A stretch of 19,597 bases of DNA from Spirochaetales bacterium Spiro_01 (GCA_001604265.1 LVBC01000058.1:1-19597); one strand, 5' to 3'. Shown: positions 6,725-15,959, numbered from the stretch's first letter. Notes: a model not told the origin generated them from the sequence alone. Numbers and translations: made by a program.

Positions 6725-9700
6725 ATGGAAGTCTCTAAGTTTGCTGTAAGACATCCTGTATACATCCTCATGGGCGTGCTTGTGCTGATCGTATTCGGCC
6801 TGGCCTCCGTCTTCACCTCCAATCTGGAGTTCATGCCGAACATGTCGCTTCCACAGGTCTTCGTAATCACGATATATCCGGGTGCAAGTGCCGAAGAGGT
6901 CGAGAAGGATGTCATCAAGGTAATGGAGGACAACTTCGTCACCCTCCCCAACTTCAAGTCAATGGATTCGACCTCAAGTGAAAGCTATGGCGTCATAAAG
7001 ATAAGCTACAGGGATGATGTAGATGTCTACGACCAGATAGATGAGGTCAGGAACAGGATCAACGAGATGATGGACGACCTGCCAGACAGCATACAGGGAA
7101 CCCCTAAGGCTGTCGTTGGAGGAGCCTCCATGCTCCCGATCATGACCTTCACAGTCGAGTATGGAAACGACGCTGAGGCAATCTACAACTACCTTGAGAA
7201 CGAGCTCAAGCCCAAGATCACCAAGATCGATGGCGTAGCCGACTTCGAGATAATCGGACTCGAGGGCAGCGAGATAAAGGTTACAATGAGAACAGAGGAT
7301 CTGCTTGCAAAGGAGATCTCCCCTCTCCAAGTCTATCAGCTGCTCGACTACGGCAAGAAGAACATGCCTCTTGGAACCGGAGACTTCCGGGACAAGAACA
7401 CATCTCTCAGATTCGAGGCCGACTATGAGGACCTCGATACGATCCGCAATCTCACAGTCGGACAGCAGAATGGGACGATAATCCGCCTTCAGGATGTTGC
7501 AGATGTGGAGATAGTGAATCCGGAGCCGGACCTCATCGCAAAGAAGGGGGAGAAGAGAATCGTCGCGATCAACATCACGAAGAGAGATGACGGCAACACT
7601 GTAAAGATAAACACCCTGATAAAGAGGATTCTCGAAAGCGAGGAGAGGGACAAGCACGGCGCCCTGAAATTCAGCATCATTGCAGATGACTCCAGGATAG
7701 TCCTCAGGGCCATCGCCTCCGTCGTCAATACAGGTATATCCGCAATAATCATTGCAATCCTCATCATCTTCCTCGTCCTTGCGGATATGAAGTCGACCCT
7801 TGTCATCGCAATCTCTCTGCCGCTTTCGATATGGTTTACATTCGTCGGCATGAAGGTGATGGGAATAAGCATCAGCCTTCTCTCCACGGCCGGCATAGTA
7901 ATCGCCCTCGGCTCCATCGTCGATGGCTCCATCGTCATGCTGGAGCAGGTCAATACCTACTATATGGCCAAGAAGGATGGCAGGTACATCTACAGGGTGA
8001 ACGAGGCAATATACAGGGCAAGCGAGAATGTCAGCATGTCGATTCTCGGCTCGGCACTGACCACTATCGTCGTCTTCCTGCCGATTCTGAGGATAACAGG
8101 CATCGTTGGACAGGCACTGAGAGACCTCTCGATCGCATTCATCCTTGCACTCTCCGGCAGCTGCATCTCGGCAATCGTTGTCATCCCTAGCCTGCTGAAG
8201 GTCTTCCTTGCAGAAGAGAGGAAGGAGCACAGGAGGAACATCCTGGACAGGATAATGGATGGGCTGACCAGTGCGTACGGCTCTGCAGTAAGGTGGGTGC
8301 TGAAGAACAGGAAGTTCATCATCATAATCTCGCTCGTCATCCTGACTCTCTCAGGCTGGGCCGGCACACAGCTTGGACTTTCATTCATCCCATCTGCGGA
8401 TATCAACGACTTCTACATCAATGCAGAGTTCCCTGTATCCTACACGAAGGAGATGACGGAAAGGCGCCTCGACGAGATCGAGAAGCTTGTCTGGGAGAAC
8501 ATCCCCGATACCAAGACCACTCTTGCGGTTACAGGAAAGATAGGAAGCGGTGTCCAGCTCACTACAGATGACAACAAGGGCTACGTCCGTGTAGTCCTGA
8601 CGAACAAGGAGGAGAGAACTACTGACATCCACACCTACATCCTCCAGATAAAAAAGATAATCGACGCAAGGATTCCGGATGCGAAGGCCTCTGTTACCAA
8701 CGGCGGCTTCGACAACCTCATCGCCTACATCTCCGGTGGCGGTGGCTATGGCATCACACTCACAGGCGAGAACATGGACACACTGTACAGAGAGGCCACG
8801 AGGCTGAAGGAGTACTTCGAATCGGATCCGATGGTCATGAATGTCACCATGGATACCTCCTACGACAAGTACCAGGCCGTCATAAAGACCTCCAACGACT
8901 ACCTCTCCTCCATCGGACTTACAGCCTACGAGGCCGGAATGACCAGTGCAGTGCTTTTCAATGGTGTCGATGCGGGAATCTATACCGATGCAAAGGGCAA
9001 CAGGCACGATATCAGGCTCGAGTCCGATGTCTCCGATAGACCATTCGACGAGACTACGCTGTCCAATCTGAAGATAGTCAGCCAGAGCGGAAGAAGGGTC
9101 TCATACGATGCGATCAGCGATCTCGAGGTAAAGAATACTGTCTCACAGATAAACCACACCGACAGAGCGAACACGATCAGCATCAACTGTACGACCTCCA
9201 CGACCGACACGACAAAGATAAACGCAAGATTCAGGGCGTATATGGAAGCAAATCCGCTCGCCCCTGGTGTGACTGAGAAGGCAGGCGGCATGATGAAGCT
9301 CATCGAGGATACGATTCCTCTCTTCGTCAAGGCCATGCTGATTGCAGTCTTCCTCGTCTATACGATCATGGTCTATCAGTTCGAGCGCTTCAACCAGCCG
9401 CTCTTGATCCTGATCACGATTCCGTTCTGCTTCATCGGTGTTGCAATCGGCCTTCTGGCCTTCGGCAATACGATCAATATCCTCTCTGCACTCGGTATCG
9501 TCTCGCTGATAGGTACTGCAGTCAACAACGGCATCATCCTCATCGACAGGATGAATATGACAGTCGGAATCAAGCAGACGATCGTGCTCGAACAGCGTGG
9601 CGAGAGAGTCGATGCCGATAACCGCCCTGAAGGACGAAGAAGCCTTAAGGAGGATACAGAGATTCTCAACGAGGCAATCGTCGAATCCTGTCAGAGCCGA

Positions 9701-9928
9701 CTCAAGTCCATCCTGATGACATCGCTAACTACAATGTTCGGTGTCGTTCCTATGGCAATCGGCAAGGGAGAGGGTGCTGAGATGTACGCGCCAATGGGCC
9801 AGGCAATTGCTGGCGGCCTGCTTGCGACGACCGTCATCTCGCTCTTCGTCATGCCTGTTCTCTACTACATGCTCGAGAGGAGACACCTGAAGAAGATATA
9901 CAGAAAAGCAAGGAGGGAAACAGTATGA
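6725..9928 (+). CDS. RND efflux pump, HAE1-like inner-membrane transporter
   Basis: The energised pump: 1067 residues, the full AcrB-family size, with two repeats of a large periplasmic porter loop and twelve predicted helices. It likely exports hydrophobic compounds, drugs or lipids by proton antiport; the substrate is unknown. The TM4 motif is GSIVDGSIVMLE with D400 at the position of AcrB D407, but glycine 401 replaces D408. In TM10, N934 in GTAVNNGIILID stands at the position of AcrB K940. This NN form is common in non-proteobacterial RND pumps. The cytoplasmic loop after TM10 is about 27 residues longer than in AcrB and highly charged (about residues 946-980). GGAGGA at 6715-6720 lies four bases before the ATG. 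The stop overlaps the next gene's start (ATGA). Confidence 0.93.
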   Translation: MEVSKFAVRHPVYILMGVLVLIVFGLASVFTSNLEFMPNMSLPQVFVITIYPGASAEEVEKDVIKVMEDNFVTLPNFKSMDSTSSESYGVIKISYRDDVDVYDQIDEVRNRINEMMDDLPDSIQGTPKAVVGGASMLPIMTFTVEYGNDAEAIYNYLENELKPKITKIDGVADFEIIGLEGSEIKVTMRTEDLLAKEISPLQVYQLLDYGKKNMPLGTGDFRDKNTSLRFEADYEDLDTIRNLTVGQQNGTIIRLQDVADVEIVNPEPDLIAKKGEKRIVAINITKRDDGNTVKINTLIKRILESEERDKHGALKFSIIADDSRIVLRAIASVVNTGISAIIIAILIIFLVLADMKSTLVIAISLPLSIWFTFVGMKVMGISISLLSTAGIVIALGSIVDGSIVMLEQVNTYYMAKKDGRYIYRVNEAIYRASENVSMSILGSALTTIVVFLPILRITGIVGQALRDLSIAFILALSGSCISAIVVIPSLLKVFLAEERKEHRRNILDRIMDGLTSAYGSAVRWVLKNRKFIIIISLVILTLSGWAGTQLGLSFIPSADINDFYINAEFPVSYTKEMTERRLDEIEKLVWENIPDTKTTLAVTGKIGSGVQLTTDDNKGYVRVVLTNKEERTTDIHTYILQIKKIIDARIPDAKASVTNGGFDNLIAYISGGGGYGITLTGENMDTLYREATRLKEYFESDPMVMNVTMDTSYDKYQAVIKTSNDYLSSIGLTAYEAGMTSAVLFNGVDAGIYTDAKGNRHDIRLESDVSDRPFDETTLSNLKIVSQSGRRVSYDAISDLEVKNTVSQINHTDRANTISINCTTSTTDTTKINARFRAYMEANPLAPGVTEKAGGMMKLIEDTIPLFVKAMLIAVFLVYTIMVYQFERFNQPLLILITIPFCFIGVAIGLLAFGNTINILSALGIVSLIGTAVNNGIILIDRMNMTVGIKQTIVLEQRGERVDADNRPEGRRSLKEDTEILNEAIVESCQSRLKSILMTSLTTMFGVVPMAIGKGEGAEMYAPMGQAIAGGLLATTVISLFVMPVLYYMLERRHLKKIYRKARRETV

Positions 9929-11394
9929 AAAGGACCTTGATTCTGATAGCGCTTGTTGTGCTGTCATCCTCGCTGCTCTTCGCAGGCGAGACCTACGAAT
10001 CCCTCTACAAGAGCATGCTTCGCTCCAATCCTGCCCTCCTGAAGGCGCACGAGGAGACGAGGAAGGCAGAGCTTGATGTGAAGGATGCAAGAGGAAGCAA
10101 GGGCCCGACCATCGAGATGACGGCTGCAGCGACCCACATCGTCAATAACCCGCTGGAGAAAGTATATCTCAGCGATATCAATGAAGGCGCATCGGATACT
10201 CTTTCTCAAATTTTGACGAACTATCCAACACTGGCCACAAACTATTACAGAAGCAATCCAACGGCTCCTGTAACTACATTTGATCAGATAATGCAGGCGT
10301 ATGGAGGCAATATCGATTCCGATCCACTTCTCTTTGAGATGGACAGCAACCTCTTTATGATGCAGCTGAATATCACACAGCCGCTCTTTACCTGGGGAAA
10401 GCTCTCCAACGCAGAGAAGATATACAAGGATGTAAGGACTGTAAGACAGCTGCAGGAGGGAGATGCCGAGAACAAGGCCGTTGTCGAATTGAAGACAAGA
10501 CTTGCCTCTATCTACTACCTCTCAAGGCTTATCGATACTCTGGACGAGGAGGATGAGATTGCAGCAAAGCTTGTTAACCTCTCAGACCAGGCCTACCGAA
10601 ATGGCATGATGGTCGAACTCGATGTGAAGTCTGCACGAATCGATGCACTCGAAGTCAGAGTCGGCAAGAGCCAGGCTCAGGCCCAGCTGGATAATGTCCT
10701 CGAAGGCCTCAGGACCATGACAGGAATGCCAGATTTGAAGGTCGAGGATATCGACTTCACACCAGACGAAGCTGAGTACAGACAGATTGCAGAAGCTGAT
10801 AGAGAGGCCCTTCTTGCCGAAGCTCTCTCCCCATCCCGCACCCCGCTCAGGATGCTCTCTCTGATGGAGAATGTAGCCCAGAAGAAGGAGGAGATCGCAG
10901 AGGGTAGCCAGTACTGGAAGCCGGACTTTGCACTCACTGCATCAGTCAACTACGGAGGTCAGGGACTTCCTGTAATCGACAGCGACTTCTTCGACAGCAC
11001 ACACCTCTTCGGAACCTTCTCCCTTGGAATGAAGACGACACTCTGGGATGGTGGAAAGAAGCTCCACGATGTCGCAAGATCCAAGAGCGATGTGGCCCTT
11101 GCCCAGCTTGAGAGGACCGATGCCGAGAACACGATAAGAACGACCTTCTCCTCAGCCTTCTCTGCTATCGATACAGCTCTGAGCCAGATAGACTACCTCG
11201 AGCTCAAGAAGGAGGTCGATGGCAACAAGGCCGAGCAGAAGGAGATAATGCTGAAGCACGGCAGCGGAAGCGAGACCGATGTTCTCAAGGCACAGCTCGA
11301 AGTGAAGAAGCACGATGTAGAGAAGTACCAGCAGTACATCACACTCTGCCAGGCTGTGTACACAATAGAGTACCTTTCAGATATCCAGCTCTGA
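9925..11394 (+). CDS. TolC-family outer-membrane efflux channel
   Basis: The outer-membrane exit channel of the tripartite pump; 489 residues. It has a signal peptide (MKRTLILIALVVLSSSLLFA, cleaved near residue 20-21) and two OEP-type repeats of long amphipathic helices, with TQPLFTWGKLSNAEKIY (about residues 151-167) and TTLWDGGKKLHDVARSKSD (about residues 372-390) as the paired strand-to-helix turns. A stretch of about 40-60 residues around residues 90-135 lies between two predicted beta-strands and is probably an extracellular loop. Its DNA (about 10195-10340) is visibly AT-richer, with rarer codons (TTG, TTT), unlike the flanks. The ATG overlaps the pump stop by 4 bases, and AAGGAGGG lies upstream. 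A terminator follows at 11414. Placement third after adaptor and pump is the classic order. Confidence 0.92.
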   Translation: MKRTLILIALVVLSSSLLFAGETYESLYKSMLRSNPALLKAHEETRKAELDVKDARGSKGPTIEMTAAATHIVNNPLEKVYLSDINEGASDTLSQILTNYPTLATNYYRSNPTAPVTTFDQIMQAYGGNIDSDPLLFEMDSNLFMMQLNITQPLFTWGKLSNAEKIYKDVRTVRQLQEGDAENKAVVELKTRLASIYYLSRLIDTLDEEDEIAAKLVNLSDQAYRNGMMVELDVKSARIDALEVRVGKSQAQAQLDNVLEGLRTMTGMPDLKVEDIDFTPDEAEYRQIAEADREALLAEALSPSRTPLRMLSLMENVAQKKEEIAEGSQYWKPDFALTASVNYGGQGLPVIDSDFFDSTHLFGTFSLGMKTTLWDGGKKLHDVARSKSDVALAQLERTDAENTIRTTFSSAFSAIDTALSQIDYLELKKEVDGNKAEQKEIMLKHGSGSETDVLKAQLEVKKHDVEKYQQYITLCQAVYTIEYLSDIQL

Positions 11395-11413
11395 GAGAAT
11401 CGAATATCCATAC

Positions 11414-11443
11414 AGGTGGCCTCGTAAGGGCCACCTTTTCTAT
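11414..11443 (+). terminator. Rho-independent terminator of the efflux operon
   Basis: AGGTGGCC (11414-11421) pairs with GGCCACCT (11429-11436) around a 7-nt loop, followed by TTTTCTAT. It lies 20 bases after the TolC-like gene's stop codon. Confidence 0.9.
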
Positions 11444-11461
11444 CTTCATTCACTGCAACAC

Positions 11462-11488
11462 TTTTTCGGACATTACAACGTCGAAAAA
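11462..11488. repeat. AT-rich inverted repeat upstream of carAB
   Basis: TTTTTCG (11462-11468) and CGAAAAA (11482-11488) form an inverted repeat with a 13-base spacer, and inner AC/GT bases extend it past a single unpaired G. It is too AT-rich to be a clear terminator. Confidence 0.4.
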
Positions 11489-11494
11489 TGAATA

Positions 11495-11597
11495 TTGTTG
11501 CAGAAAAAGTTTCCATTTGTTGCATTTTTAGTTAATTTGTCCGGAATTGTTGCAATAAATATGCACTTTTGATATTGTGTTGTTAATTTGCCCGAAC
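11495..11597. repeat. Short repeat array in the carAB upstream region
   Basis: TTGTTGCA occurs three times (11495-11502, 11517-11524, 11547-11554), and an inverted TGCAACA lies at 11454-11460. GTTAATTTG followed by TCCGGAA or CCCGAA occurs at 11531 and 11582, 51 bases apart. The third TTGTTGCA overlaps the proposed carA -35 box. I read this as candidate operator sites. The rest of 11395-11613 holds no gene. Confidence 0.5.
11550..11578 (+). promoter_or_regulatory. Candidate carAB promoter
   Basis: TTGCAA (11550-11555) and TATTGT (11573-11578) are 17 bases apart, each matching the consensus in four of six positions. The transcript would start near 11585, leaving about 29 bases before carA. 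An alternative pair is TTGTCC (11537-11542) and TATGCA (11560-11565). Confidence 0.45.
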
Positions 11598-11613
11598 GAG
11601 GTTCTAAAAGACT

Positions 11614-12708
11614 ATGCAAAAAGGCTATCTATTACTTTCAGACGGATCCCTCTATGAGGGAAAGGTCTTTGGAAAAAGCGATATATGCTGTGGGGAGCTT
11701 GTCTTCAACACAAGCATGACAGGCTACCCTGAAATCCTCACCGACCCCTCCTACAATGGACAGATCGTCCTTATGACCTACCCATTGATCGGCAACTATG
11801 GAGTCGATGAAAGCTGGAATGAGAGCTGTGGAATAAATGCCACGGCTCTTGTTGTAAAGAAGCTCTACGAGGGACCACTTCCTCCTGGAAGAATCTCCCT
11901 TGAAGTCTTTCTAGAAAAGCACGAGAGATGTGGAATAACAGATATCGATACAAGGGCGCTCACGCTGCACATAAGAAGGTGTGGCAGCCAGAATGCAGTA
12001 ATCTTCCCATCAGAGAGAATGGATGAGGCAAGAACTCTTCTCTCCTCCTTTCCATCCATCACGGAGAGAGACCTGATAGATGGCGTAAGCGTCCATGAGA
12101 TAACGAAGGACCCCGAGCTTGGAGAGGGCTTTGTAAAGGCACCAGAAAAGCCAGAATGCAGGATTGCACTTGCAGACTATGGCGTGAAGCGTTCCATCAT
12201 CGAGAACTTCTACAGGAGAAATGTTGCAGTTACCCTGCTTCCGCCGACCTTCAAGAGCACAGATGTACTCGACCAGGGGTACGCAATGCTCTTTCTTTCC
12301 AACGGCCCTGGAGACCCTGCATTGCTGCAGGAGAGTGTTGCAGAGGTCAGGAAGTGCATTGGAAGGCTGCCGGTGTGCGGAATCTGTCTTGGACACCAGA
12401 TAATTACCTGGGCCCTTGGCGGAAGGACAGTGAAGATGACATATGGTCACCACGGAGGAAACCACCCTGTAAAGGACCTTGATACCGGAAAGACCTTTGT
12501 TACCAGCCAGAACCACGGATTCATGAGCGATATGGCCTCTCTTCCCGAGAGCGTCCACCTCTGGTTCGTGAATGCAAATGACGGCACAGTAGAGGGACTA
12601 TACGACAGAGAAAAGCATGTCAGGAGCGTCCAGTTCCACCCTGAGGCCTCACCAGGTCCACAGGATGCCACCTGGATCTTCGACAGCTTCCTTGAGGAGG
12701 TCAGATAA
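11614..12708 (+). CDS. carA: Carbamoyl-phosphate synthase small (glutaminase) subunit
   Basis: Hydrolyses glutamine and feeds ammonia to CarB for carbamoyl phosphate, the precursor of pyrimidines and arginine. The product has 364 residues, normal for CarA. The N-terminal CPSase small-chain domain runs to about residue 150 (FNTSMTGYPEILTDPSY...MTYPLIGNYG). The class I glutamine amidotransferase domain follows, with the nucleophile C258 in CGICLGHQ and the catalytic H342 and E344 in VQFHPEASPGP; the SQNHGF segment is also present. All key residues are intact. The Shine-Dalgarno sequence is weak (GAGG about 11 bases before the ATG). The stop overlaps the carB ATG by one base (TAATG), so translation is coupled. 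The repeat-rich upstream region probably controls the pair. Confidence 0.97.
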   Translation: MQKGYLLLSDGSLYEGKVFGKSDICCGELVFNTSMTGYPEILTDPSYNGQIVLMTYPLIGNYGVDESWNESCGINATALVVKKLYEGPLPPGRISLEVFLEKHERCGITDIDTRALTLHIRRCGSQNAVIFPSERMDEARTLLSSFPSITERDLIDGVSVHEITKDPELGEGFVKAPEKPECRIALADYGVKRSIIENFYRRNVAVTLLPPTFKSTDVLDQGYAMLFLSNGPGDPALLQESVAEVRKCIGRLPVCGICLGHQIITWALGGRTVKMTYGHHGGNHPVKDLDTGKTFVTSQNHGFMSDMASLPESVHLWFVNANDGTVEGLYDREKHVRSVQFHPEASPGPQDATWIFDSFLEEVR

Positions 12709-15700
12709 TGCCAAGAAGGGATGATATACACCATATACTTGTAATAGGATCGGGCCCGATCATCATCGGACAGGCCTGTGAGTTCGACTACTCCGGAAAC
12801 CAGGCAGTCAAGGCACTGAAGGAGGAGGGCTATGAGGTCTCCCTCATCAACCCGAATCCTGCAACCGTGATGACGACTCCTGGCATTGCAGACCACATCT
12901 TCCTCGAGCCACTGACGACAGACTATGTCGAGAAGATATTCCAGCAGGTAGGTCCCGATGCTATTCTCTCTACGATGGGAGGCCAGACAGGTCTGAACCT
13001 CACTATGGAGCTCTACGAGAAGGGAATTCTCGACAAGTACGGCGTGAAGGTCATCGGAGCCTCCATCGAATCGATAAGGAAAGCAGAGGACAGAGGTGCC
13101 TTCAAGAAGATCGTGACCTCAGTGGGGCTTGAAAGCGCAAAGAGTACAATAGTCCACTCGATAGAGGATGCAGTAGAGGCGCACAGGAGCATACCTCTTC
13201 CTATAATAATCCGCCCATCCTACACTCTCGGAGGCATGGGAAGCTCGATTGCAAAGACAGAGGAGGAGTACCTCGCTCTCGTTGAGCATGCACTCGAGAT
13301 CTCACCGGCCCACGAGGCTCTGATCGAGGAGTCGCTCATCGGCTGGAAGGAGTTCGAGATGGAGGTGATGAGAGACCACAAGGACAATGCGATCATAGTA
13401 TGCTCCATCGAGAACATAGACCCGATGGGCGTCCACACTGGAGACAGCATCACAATTGCCCCTATCCAGACCCTGAACGACAGGCAGTACCAGAGAATGA
13501 GGACAGCCTCGATCGATATTCTCAGGGCAGTAGGTGTCGACTGCGGAGGCTCCAATGTACAGTTCGCAATGCAACCGGATACGGACCGCATGATCGTAAT
13601 CGAGATGAATCCCCGTGTATCCCGCTCCTCTGCTCTGGCATCCAAGGCCACAGGCTTTCCGATCGCAAGATGCTCCGCAAAGCTCGCTGTCGGCTACACT
13701 CTCGATGAAGTAATGAACGAGATCACAGGACAGTCCGTCTCCTGCTTCGAGCCCGCCCTGGACTATACTGCTGTAAAGGTACCCCGCTTCGAGCTCGAGA
13801 AGTTCCCTCTGCCTGCTAGTGCGCTCGGAACCCAGATGAGAAGCGTCGGTGAAGCGCTGGCCCTTGGCAGGAATGCACTTGAGGCACTCAACAAGGGAAT
13901 AAGGGCAAGTGAAAGGAAGTTCGAGGGCATCACAGGCCTCGACAGGTCGAAAAATGATATCGATACACTTCTCAGAAGTGCTCATCCACTCCGATTCCAG
14001 GCGGCCTACACTGTCATAAAGGAACAGGGTGAAGGCTGTCTTGATGAAGTAGCTCACATAACAGGCTTCGACCGCTTCTTCCTCTCTCTGCTTGTCGAAC
14101 AGGCAAAGCTCGATGAGGAGATTGCAAGAGGCCTGAATGCAGATGTGCTTGAAAGGGCCAAGAAGGCCGGCATGTCCGACAGAAGAATTGCAGAGCTTGC
14201 CTCTACTACAGAAAAGGCTGTTGCAGAGCTGAGAGCAGAGCATGGACTGAAGCCGGTCGTCCACTTCGTAGACACCTGTGCTGGCGAATTCGATGCGCTC
14301 ACACCCTACTGCTATACGACATATGGAGAGGAGGACGAGGGGGAGCCACTCGGAGAGAAGGCTGTCGTCATACTGGCCTCTGGCCCGAACAGGATCGGAC
14401 AGGGACTCGAGTTCGACACCTGCTGTACGCTTGCTTCCCTGGCCTTTCGTGCCCACGGAAGAAAGACCATCATGGTCAACAGCAATCCCGAGACTGTATC
14501 GACCGACTTCAACACCTCGGACAGACTCTACATCTCCCCTCTCACTGCCGAAGAGGTCATCGGCATCATGGAAAAGGAGGGAACGAGGGATGTAGTCGTC
14601 CAGCTCGGTGGACAGACGCCTCTCAATATGGCAAAGGAGCTCGAGGAGTGGGGAGCGAACATAATAGGAACCCCGCTCGAAGGCATAGATGCGACCGAGG
14701 ACAGAGGTCTCTTCTCCGAGCTTGTAAGAAAGCTTGGACTGAGACAGCCGCAGAACAGGATGGCCGGAACTCCGGGAGAGGTATTCCAGTGCTCCCATGA
14801 GATCGGCTTCCCTGTACTCCTAAGACCCTCCTTTGTTCTCGGAGGCAGGAGCATGTTCATCGCCTATGACGATGCCGGCCTTGCAGATTTCTTCGAGAAG
14901 TCGGGAGTGACAATCTCTCCAGAGTCTCCGGTCCTTGTGGACCAGTTCCTGGAGGATGCCTTCGAATACGACCTCGATGCCGTATCCGACGGAAAGAATG
15001 TCTACATCGGCGGAATACTGCAGCACATCGAGGCTGCAGGCATCCACTCTGGAGACTCCGCTGCAGTCTTCCCTCCCTACAAGAGCAAGCCCGAGATTCT
15101 TGAGGAGATGAGACAGTGGACCCTCCGCCTGGCACGCGAGATTCCAGTCTGCGGCATGATGAACATCCAGTTCGCAGAGAAGGATGGAAAGCTCTACATA
15201 ATCGAGGTGAACCCAAGAGCAAGCAGAACTGTTCCCTTCATCAGCAAATCCTCCGGAGTGAACCTCATAGAGACTGCAATCAGGATCTGGCAGGGAGAGG
15301 ACCTTGCAAGGCAGGGTCTTGTGAAGGATGGAAAGGATATCGGAGAGGGACACTGCATAACAGGCTGGTCCATAAAGGAGGCAGTCTTCTCCTTCGACCG
15401 CTTCGTCAACGTGGACCCACAGCTTGGACCCGAGATGAGATCCACAGGCGAGGTCGTCGGCATGGGCAGAAGTTTCGGTGAAGCGTATGCAAAGAGCCAG
15501 GACAGCGCAGGTAACGTCCTGCCAACAGCTGGAAAGGTCATAATCAGCGTCAACAAGAAGGACAGGAAGACGATAGTCCCTATTGCCAGAGCGCTTCAGG
15601 ATATGGGCTTTGCAATCGCTGCTACAAGGGGAACTGCCAGGGACCTCTTCGATGCCGGCATCCTAGCTGAGGTTGTATTGAAGGTCCACGATGGGCATCC

Positions 15701-15920
15701 GAACATCGTCGATATGATCCGCTCGCACCGAATCGCACTTGTCATCAACACTCCGATGGGCTTCCACTCCAGAAGAAGCGATGACGAGATCAGATCGGAG
15801 GCGATGAGGAACAAGATTCCATATACAACGACCACATCTGCAGCCAGCGCTGCAGTAGAGGCTATAAGATATCTGCAGAGAAAGGAGTATATTGTCAGAG
15901 AGCTGCCGAACAGAAAATAG
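12708..15920 (+). CDS. carB: Carbamoyl-phosphate synthase large subunit
   Basis: Makes carbamoyl phosphate from bicarbonate, ammonia and two ATP, in complex with CarA. The product has 1070 residues, full length. Two ATP-grasp halves are visible: the first (about residues 1-400) with GSGPIIIGQACEFDYSG and IIRPSYTLGGMGS, the second (about 550-935) with ASGPNRIGQGLEFDTC and LRPSFVLGGRSM. The oligomerisation domain lies between them. A C-terminal MGS-like allosteric domain (about 936-1070) keeps ATRGTA and LKVHDGHPNI, which correspond to the E. coli residues T974/T977 and K993 used for UMP and ornithine control, so UMP feedback is plausible. GAGGAGG (12694-12700) lies seven bases before the ATG, inside carA. 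No pyr or arg gene is adjacent. Confidence 0.97.
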   Translation: MPRRDDIHHILVIGSGPIIIGQACEFDYSGNQAVKALKEEGYEVSLINPNPATVMTTPGIADHIFLEPLTTDYVEKIFQQVGPDAILSTMGGQTGLNLTMELYEKGILDKYGVKVIGASIESIRKAEDRGAFKKIVTSVGLESAKSTIVHSIEDAVEAHRSIPLPIIIRPSYTLGGMGSSIAKTEEEYLALVEHALEISPAHEALIEESLIGWKEFEMEVMRDHKDNAIIVCSIENIDPMGVHTGDSITIAPIQTLNDRQYQRMRTASIDILRAVGVDCGGSNVQFAMQPDTDRMIVIEMNPRVSRSSALASKATGFPIARCSAKLAVGYTLDEVMNEITGQSVSCFEPALDYTAVKVPRFELEKFPLPASALGTQMRSVGEALALGRNALEALNKGIRASERKFEGITGLDRSKNDIDTLLRSAHPLRFQAAYTVIKEQGEGCLDEVAHITGFDRFFLSLLVEQAKLDEEIARGLNADVLERAKKAGMSDRRIAELASTTEKAVAELRAEHGLKPVVHFVDTCAGEFDALTPYCYTTYGEEDEGEPLGEKAVVILASGPNRIGQGLEFDTCCTLASLAFRAHGRKTIMVNSNPETVSTDFNTSDRLYISPLTAEEVIGIMEKEGTRDVVVQLGGQTPLNMAKELEEWGANIIGTPLEGIDATEDRGLFSELVRKLGLRQPQNRMAGTPGEVFQCSHEIGFPVLLRPSFVLGGRSMFIAYDDAGLADFFEKSGVTISPESPVLVDQFLEDAFEYDLDAVSDGKNVYIGGILQHIEAAGIHSGDSAAVFPPYKSKPEILEEMRQWTLRLAREIPVCGMMNIQFAEKDGKLYIIEVNPRASRTVPFISKSSGVNLIETAIRIWQGEDLARQGLVKDGKDIGEGHCITGWSIKEAVFSFDRFVNVDPQLGPEMRSTGEVVGMGRSFGEAYAKSQDSAGNVLPTAGKVIISVNKKDRKTIVPIARALQDMGFAIAATRGTARDLFDAGILAEVVLKVHDGHPNIVDMIRSHRIALVINTPMGFHSRRSDDEIRSEAMRNKIPYTTTTSAASAAVEAIRYLQRKEYIVRELPNRK

Positions 15921-15959
15921 AAAATGTTCACAAAATCGTAACTATAATATATCCACAAC

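Noticed and set aside
5696..6754. 352-codon open frame antisense to the adaptor gene
   Set aside because: Overlaps a convincing membrane fusion protein and has no ribosome-binding site or known motif.
6974..8230. 418-codon open frame antisense to the RND pump gene
   Set aside because: It mirrors a clearly conserved pump gene. Long antisense frames arise here because the genes seldom use TTA, CTA or TCA. The predicted product is Cys/Asp-rich without any recognisable domain.
11395..11613. PyrR-type RNA attenuator before carA
   Set aside because: No terminator/antiterminator pair lies between the proposed start site and carA; the only GC-rich hairpin belongs to the efflux operon terminator.
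13302..14798. 498-codon open frame antisense to carB
   Set aside because: Same cause: it lies wholly inside a full-length, motif-complete carB and its translation shows no domain.
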